Below, in pieces: positions 60,353 through 64,000 of a DNA stretch of 64,000 nucleotides. This DNA comes from Pediococcus acidilactici DSM 20284 (GTDB lineage Bacteria > Bacillota > Bacilli > Lactobacillales > Lactobacillaceae). The stretch covers positions 251,747 to 315,746 of the forward strand of contig NZ_GL397067.1 in NCBI RefSeq assembly GCF_000146325.1, in the 5' to 3' direction. Position numbers and translations under genes: made by a program. The notes below the pieces were generated by a model, which had not been told where the DNA came from, made no database searches, and saw only the letters and a program-made list of their open reading frames with translations. Position 1 is the first letter of the stretch; each line of letters begins with the position of its first letter.

Positions 60353-60980
60353 TATGGGAAGGCTCGGCCATGTCAACATATTGGAACGTTGGATCTAATT
60401 CGCGGTCTAAAGCAGCAAAGGCCGCGTTTAAGTCTTTTTCCAATTGGGCTAAGTTTTCGTCGTTCATCCGAGTTTTTCGGTCAATTACGATTGGCTCACC
60501 AAAATTAATTTGAACCTTTCGCCGGCTAAATAGAGCTTTAAACGAAAGTGGTCCCTGATAAACAGCGGGGACAATGGGAACGTTAGCTAGCTTGGCAATC
60601 ACGAATGCACCGTTTTTTAATTCTTGGGAATGGCGCGTGCCAGATGGAAAAATAATGGTTGAGAGTTCACCTTTTTTTAAAATTTTGACGGGCACTTTGA
60701 TTGCCGATGGGCCAGGATTCTGACGATCAACTGGAAAAGCGTTGAGCTTGGTGATTAACCATTTTAAAAATCGGTTTTGAAACAGTTCCTTTTTCGCCAT
60801 AAAAGAAAAACGCTTTGGGTAAGCTGCTAATGCATATAAAACCGGGTCCAGCCACGTTCGGTGTGGTGCAACTAACACGTACGAACCGCTTGGCAACCGA
60901 TCTTTGTGATGGAATTGCGGGCGCCCGTTAATCAGCGTTAGAAGCCCCGAAACTAGATGTTTAATAAATGTATACAACAT
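60333..60980 (-). CDS. plsC: 1-acyl-sn-glycerol-3-phosphate acyltransferase
   Basis: The 215-residue acyltransferase has the HX4D motif (APHRTWLD), the FPSGTRH motif and a membrane-associated N-terminus (LVSGLLTLING). It makes phosphatidic acid from lysophosphatidic acid, using acyl chains from the fab pathway. Normal length. Confidence 0.88.
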   Translation of the reverse strand: MLYTFIKHLVSGLLTLINGRPQFHHKDRLPSGSYVLVAPHRTWLDPVLYALAAYPKRFSFMAKKELFQNRFLKWLITKLNAFPVDRQNPGPSAIKVPVKILKKGELSTIIFPSGTRHSQELKNGAFVIAKLANVPIVPAVYQGPLSFKALFSRRKVQINFGEPIVIDRKTRMNDENLAQLEKDLNAAFAALDRELDPTFQYVDMAEPSHTKKASK

Positions 60981-61056
60981 ATAGAATAACCTTTGCTTTC
61001 AATTTGATATTAATTTGATTATATTATGAAGTAATGGGATTGAAAAGGAGTTTTAA

Positions 61057-61809
61057 ATGGAAGTTAAGTTAAATGCTGACGAACGAATTGATCAGCTTTA
61101 TCGCGATAATATTCAAATTATTCAAAGTCCTAGCGTTTTTTCATTTTCACTAGATGCGGTATTGTTAGCTAATTTCGCGGAAGTAAAGCAAAGTTCCAAG
61201 GCACAAATTGTTGACCTTTGTGCAGGAAACGGAGCGGTAGGACTTTTTTTATCTAAAAAAACCAATGGGCATGTGACAATGGTAGAAATTCAGTCACGTT
61301 TAGCGGAGATGGCCGAGCGAAGTATTTTACTTAACGACCTTGGAGAACGCTACCGCGTGTTGAATCTCCCGCTTGCAGACTCATTAGGAACAATTAAAAC
61401 TGACAGCGTTGATAGCATTGTTTGCAACCCGCCGTATTTTCCAAACCATCCGGATAGTAAAAAAAATCCTAACCAGTTTTTGGCAATTGCCCGGCATGAA
61501 ATAACGACTTCCCTTAATGAAATTTTGGAAACTAGTCAAAAAATGTTGAAAATGAATGGAAAACTATTTATGGTGCATCGTCCCGACCGGTTACCGGAAA
61601 TTATTAATGACTTTACCCAAAATCGACTTGCTCCTAAACGGATTCAATTTGTTCACTCGCATGAGGGCGACGAAGCCAACATGGTTTTGATCGAAGCAAT
61701 CAAGGATGGCAGGCCTAATGGAGTTAGAATTTTACCGCCAATCATTACTTATGACGGGCTTGAATATTCACCAACAGTAAAGGAAATGTTATATGGAAGC
61801 ACCAAGTGA
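61057..61809 (+). CDS. tRNA1(Val) (adenine37-N6)-methyltransferase-like protein
   Basis: The 250-residue class I methyltransferase has the SAM loop [15 protein letters not shown] and the catalytic NPPYF motif, as in TrmN6/YfiC/YabB homologues. Overlaps the GIY-YIG gene by 17 bases, the conserved pairing seen in Firmicutes (yabB-yazA). Confidence 0.85.
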   Translation: MEVKLNADERIDQLYRDNIQIIQSPSVFSFSLDAVLLANFAEVKQSSKAQIVDLCAGNGAVGLFLSKKTNGHVTMVEIQSRLAEMAERSILLNDLGERYRVLNLPLADSLGTIKTDSVDSIVCNPPYFPNHPDSKKNPNQFLAIARHEITTSLNEILETSQKMLKMNGKLFMVHRPDRLPEIINDFTQNRLAPKRIQFVHSHEGDEANMVLIEAIKDGRPNGVRILPPIITYDGLEYSPTVKEMLYGSTK

Positions 61810-62089
61810 AAACGGTTTTTACTTCTACGTGCTCTGGTGTGCAGACCAGACGTTGTACACAGGCTACACGGTTAATTTAAAACAACGGGTTGCCCGGCAT
61901 AATTCTGGCCAAGGCGCTAAATATACCCGGGTTCCTAAACGTCGTCCGGTTCAGCTGCTTTATTATGAAAGTTTTGAAAACCAGCATGATGCAATGAGTG
62001 CAGAATATTTTTTTAAAAAACAAAGCCGCAAAGAGAAACTTAAATATTTAAAAAATAATGGGGTAATAGTAACTACTTTCTCACATTAG
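61793..62089 (+). CDS. GIY-YIG nuclease superfamily protein (YazA-like)
   Basis: A 98-residue single GIY-YIG domain: [18 protein letters not shown] and the conserved Arg in [13 protein letters not shown], with Glu near AEYFFKK. Standalone proteins of this family have no settled role; DNA processing is plausible. Coupled to the methyltransferase gene. Confidence 0.85.
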   Translation: MEAPSENGFYFYVLWCADQTLYTGYTVNLKQRVARHNSGQGAKYTRVPKRRPVQLLYYESFENQHDAMSAEYFFKKQSRKEKLKYLKNNGVIVTTFSH

Positions 62090-62132
62090 TGGTACATTTA
62101 TATTGATTAAAAAAGAAAGGGGTAATATTACA

Positions 62133-63128
62133 ATGAAGATTATTGCTTATGGAATTCGTGACGATGAAAAACCATATTTAGACGAATGGGTAACGAAGAA
62201 CCATATCGAGGTTAAAGCGGTCCCCGATTTGTTAGATTCTAGTAACATTGATTTGGCAAAGGATTACGATGGGGTAGTTGCTTACCAACAAAAGCCTTAC
62301 ACCGCTGATTTATTTGATAAGATGCACGAATTTGGGATTCATGCCTTCTCGCTGCGTAACGTCGGAGTTGATAACGTACCCGCAGATGCACTCAAGAAAA
62401 ATGATATCAAAATTTCGAACGTACCAGCATATTCTCCAAGAGCAATTGCTGAATTGTCAGTCACCCAACTGTTAGCATTACTCCGTAAGATTCCTGAATT
62501 TGAATACAAAATGGCTCATGGCGATTATCGTTGGGAACCAGACATCGGTTTGGAACTTAATCAAATGACCGTTGGGGTAATTGGTACCGGACGGATTGGC
62601 CGTGCTGCAATTGACATTTTTAAAGGATTTGGCGCAAAGGTAATTGCGTACGATGTTTTCCGTAATCCTGCATTAGAAAAGGAAGGCATGTATGTAGATA
62701 CTTTAGAAGAACTTTACCAACAAGCTAACGTGATTACTTTACACGTTCCAGCACTAAAGGATAATTACCACATGTTGGATGAAAAGGCCTTTGGTCAAAT
62801 GCAAGACGGAACCTTCATTTTAAACTTCGCGCGGGGGACTTTAATTGATACACCTGCACTTTTAAAGGCGTTAGATAGTGGTAAAGTTGCCGGAGCTGCG
62901 CTAGATACTTACGAAAACGAAGTCGGCATTTTTGATGTCGATCATGGTGATCAACCAATTGATGACCCAGTCTTTAACGATTTGATGAGTCGCCGTAACG
63001 TAATGATTACGCCACACGCTGCCTTCTACACCCGTCCAGCGGTTAAAAACATGGTTCAAATCGCCTTAGACAACAACCGGGACTTAATTGAAAAGAATTC
63101 TTCAAAGAATGAAGTTAAGTTTGACTAA
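62133..63128 (+). CDS. ldhD: D-lactate dehydrogenase
   Basis: The 331-residue NAD-dependent D-2-hydroxyacid dehydrogenase reduces pyruvate to D-lactate. NAD-binding loop GTGRIG (151-156), catalytic Arg234 in NFARG, Glu263 in YENEVG and His295 in TPHAAFYT are present. ATG 62133 has AAAGGGG upstream; the longer frame from 62103 is rejected. It fits fermentative metabolism of lactobacilli. Confidence 0.93.
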   Translation: MKIIAYGIRDDEKPYLDEWVTKNHIEVKAVPDLLDSSNIDLAKDYDGVVAYQQKPYTADLFDKMHEFGIHAFSLRNVGVDNVPADALKKNDIKISNVPAYSPRAIAELSVTQLLALLRKIPEFEYKMAHGDYRWEPDIGLELNQMTVGVIGTGRIGRAAIDIFKGFGAKVIAYDVFRNPALEKEGMYVDTLEELYQQANVITLHVPALKDNYHMLDEKAFGQMQDGTFILNFARGTLIDTPALLKALDSGKVAGAALDTYENEVGIFDVDHGDQPIDDPVFNDLMSRRNVMITPHAAFYTRPAVKNMVQIALDNNRDLIEKNSSKNEVKFD

Positions 63129-63290
63129 TTTTTCTGCTTGAAATGAGTTTTAAGGTAAGGTAAAATTGTACTCGGCTTATGAGGCCAAAAACACACTTGG
63201 TTGGAAGTCAAAGGCGTGCTTTGTGAGGTTGACTTACGAAGTCCTGCGACCGTAGATAACCAAGGAGGAAAAAACTAGGAGGAAAATAAC

Positions 63291-64000
63291 ATGTCTGTTA
63301 TTTCGATGAAACAATTGCTTGAAGCAGGTGTACATTTCGGACACCAAACCCGTCGCTGGAACCCTAAGATGAAGCCATTCATTTTTACTGAACGGAATGG
63401 TATTTACATCATTGATTTGCAAAAGACCGTTAAGTTGATTGACAATGCTTACAACTTTGTTAAAGACGTTGCTGCAAATGATGGGGTTGTTCTTTTTGTT
63501 GGTACTAAGAAACAAGCACAAACTGCTATCGAAGAAGAAGCAAAACGTGCTGGTCAATTCTACGTTAACCATCGTTGGTTAGGTGGAACCCTTACTAACT
63601 GGAACACAATCCAAAAACGGATCAAGCGTTTGAAGGATCTTAAGAAGATGGAAGAAGATGGTACTTTTGACCGTCTACCTAAGAAAGAAGTAGCACTTCT
63701 TAACAAGCAAAAAGACAAGCTTGAAAAATTCTTGGGTGGTATCGAAGACATGCCACACATTCCAGATGTATTGTTTGTTGTTGACCCTCGCAAGGAACAA
63801 ATTGCAATCAAGGAAGCTCAAAAATTGAATATTCCGGTTGTAGCTATGGTCGACACCAATACTGATCCAGATCAAGTTGACGTAATTATTCCATCAAATG
63901 ATGATGCTATCCGTGCCGTTCGTTTGATTACTTCTAAGATGGCTGATGCTGTTGTTGAAGGTCGTCAAGGTGAAGATGATGAAGCTGTTCAACAAGAAGA
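63291..64000 (+). CDS. rpsB: 30S ribosomal protein S2 (3' end outside window)
   Basis: From ATG 63291 the frame stays open to the window end and reads [31 protein letters not shown], the S2 N-terminus, then [28 protein letters not shown] and [11 protein letters not shown]. Two AGGAGG sites lie upstream. About 236 residues are visible, so only the acidic tail end is missing. The 160 bases before it may hold an S2 leader; hairpins there are weak. Confidence 0.97.
   Translation, partial: MSVISMKQLLEAGVHFGHQTRRWNPKMKPFIFTERNGIYIIDLQKTVKLIDNAYNFVKDVAANDGVVLFVGTKKQAQTAIEEEAKRAGQFYVNHRWLGGTLTNWNTIQKRIKRLKDLKKMEEDGTFDRLPKKEVALLNKQKDKLEKFLGGIEDMPHIPDVLFVVDPRKEQIAIKEAQKLNIPVVAMVDTNTDPDQVDVIIPSNDDAIRAVRLITSKMADAVVEGRQGEDDEAVQQE

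Noticed and set aside
1-64000. CRISPR arrays, IS elements, rRNA genes
   Set aside because: No regularly spaced repeats of CRISPR size, no transposase frame with terminal inverted repeats and no rRNA sequence were seen.

Overview
The window is a low-GC Firmicutes chromosome segment, almost certainly Lactobacillaceae. It has the rimM-trmD-rplS block, a complete type II fatty-acid synthesis operon ending in fabI, a mevalonate-pathway HMG-CoA synthase, D-lactate dehydrogenase and rpsB, and it uses TTG/GTG starts behind strong GGAGG-type ribosome binding sites. The genus cannot be fixed from sequence alone.

Layout. 1-2.8 kb: rimM (5' end cut by the window), trmD, a structured leader, and a FetAB-like ABC exporter. 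2.8-4.7 kb: rplS with an L19-leader-like region, a truncated-looking ORF, and two small leftward genes (YbjQ and DsrE families). 5.1-14.4 kb: fabZ-fabH-acpP-fabD-fabG-fabF-accB-fabZ2-accC-accD-accA-fabI, one operon with overlapping or closely spaced genes and a strong terminator.

About 14.5-55.4 kb is a siphovirus prophage of cos/pac type. Leftward lysogeny module: tyrosine integrase, small ORF, a DUF1828/1829 plus DUF6978-like pair, a membrane protein, an ImmA peptidase and a CI-like repressor. Rightward: Cro-like protein, Bet/RecT recombinase, PD-(D/E)XK exonuclease-like protein, replication initiator, HNH protein, SSB, an ArpU late regulator, tRNA-Asn, then TerS/TerL, portal, capsid, connectors, tail tube, tape measure, Dit, Tal, baseplate, holin and GH25 endolysin.

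The most notable contents are: (i) a two-gene type II Thoeris defence system (membrane-anchored macro-domain ThsA and TIR-domain ThsB) with its own promoter and terminator, placed between the tRNA and the terminase; (ii) matching -1 frameshift signals of the form C CCA AAN just before the stop codons of both the major capsid and the major tail genes, leading to similar C-terminal tails; (iii) short RNA-like elements with a tRNA T-arm that follow the stop codons of cargo genes in the lysogeny module, with further copies at the right edge; (iv) an in-frame TAA inside the ArpU gene, followed by six tandem 11-bp repeats and two interleaved inverted repeats.

From about 55.4 to 57 kb lies a border zone with a Ser/Asp/Glu-rich membrane protein and a decayed copy of a lysogeny-module gene, pointing to an older phage remnant. 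From 57.1 kb the host chromosome resumes: mvaS, a membrane protein, lexA, ynzC-like, yneF-like, plsC-like, a tRNA1(Val) methyltransferase-like gene, a GIY-YIG protein, ldhD and the start of rpsB, which runs off the window. No CRISPR array, rRNA or insertion sequence was seen.
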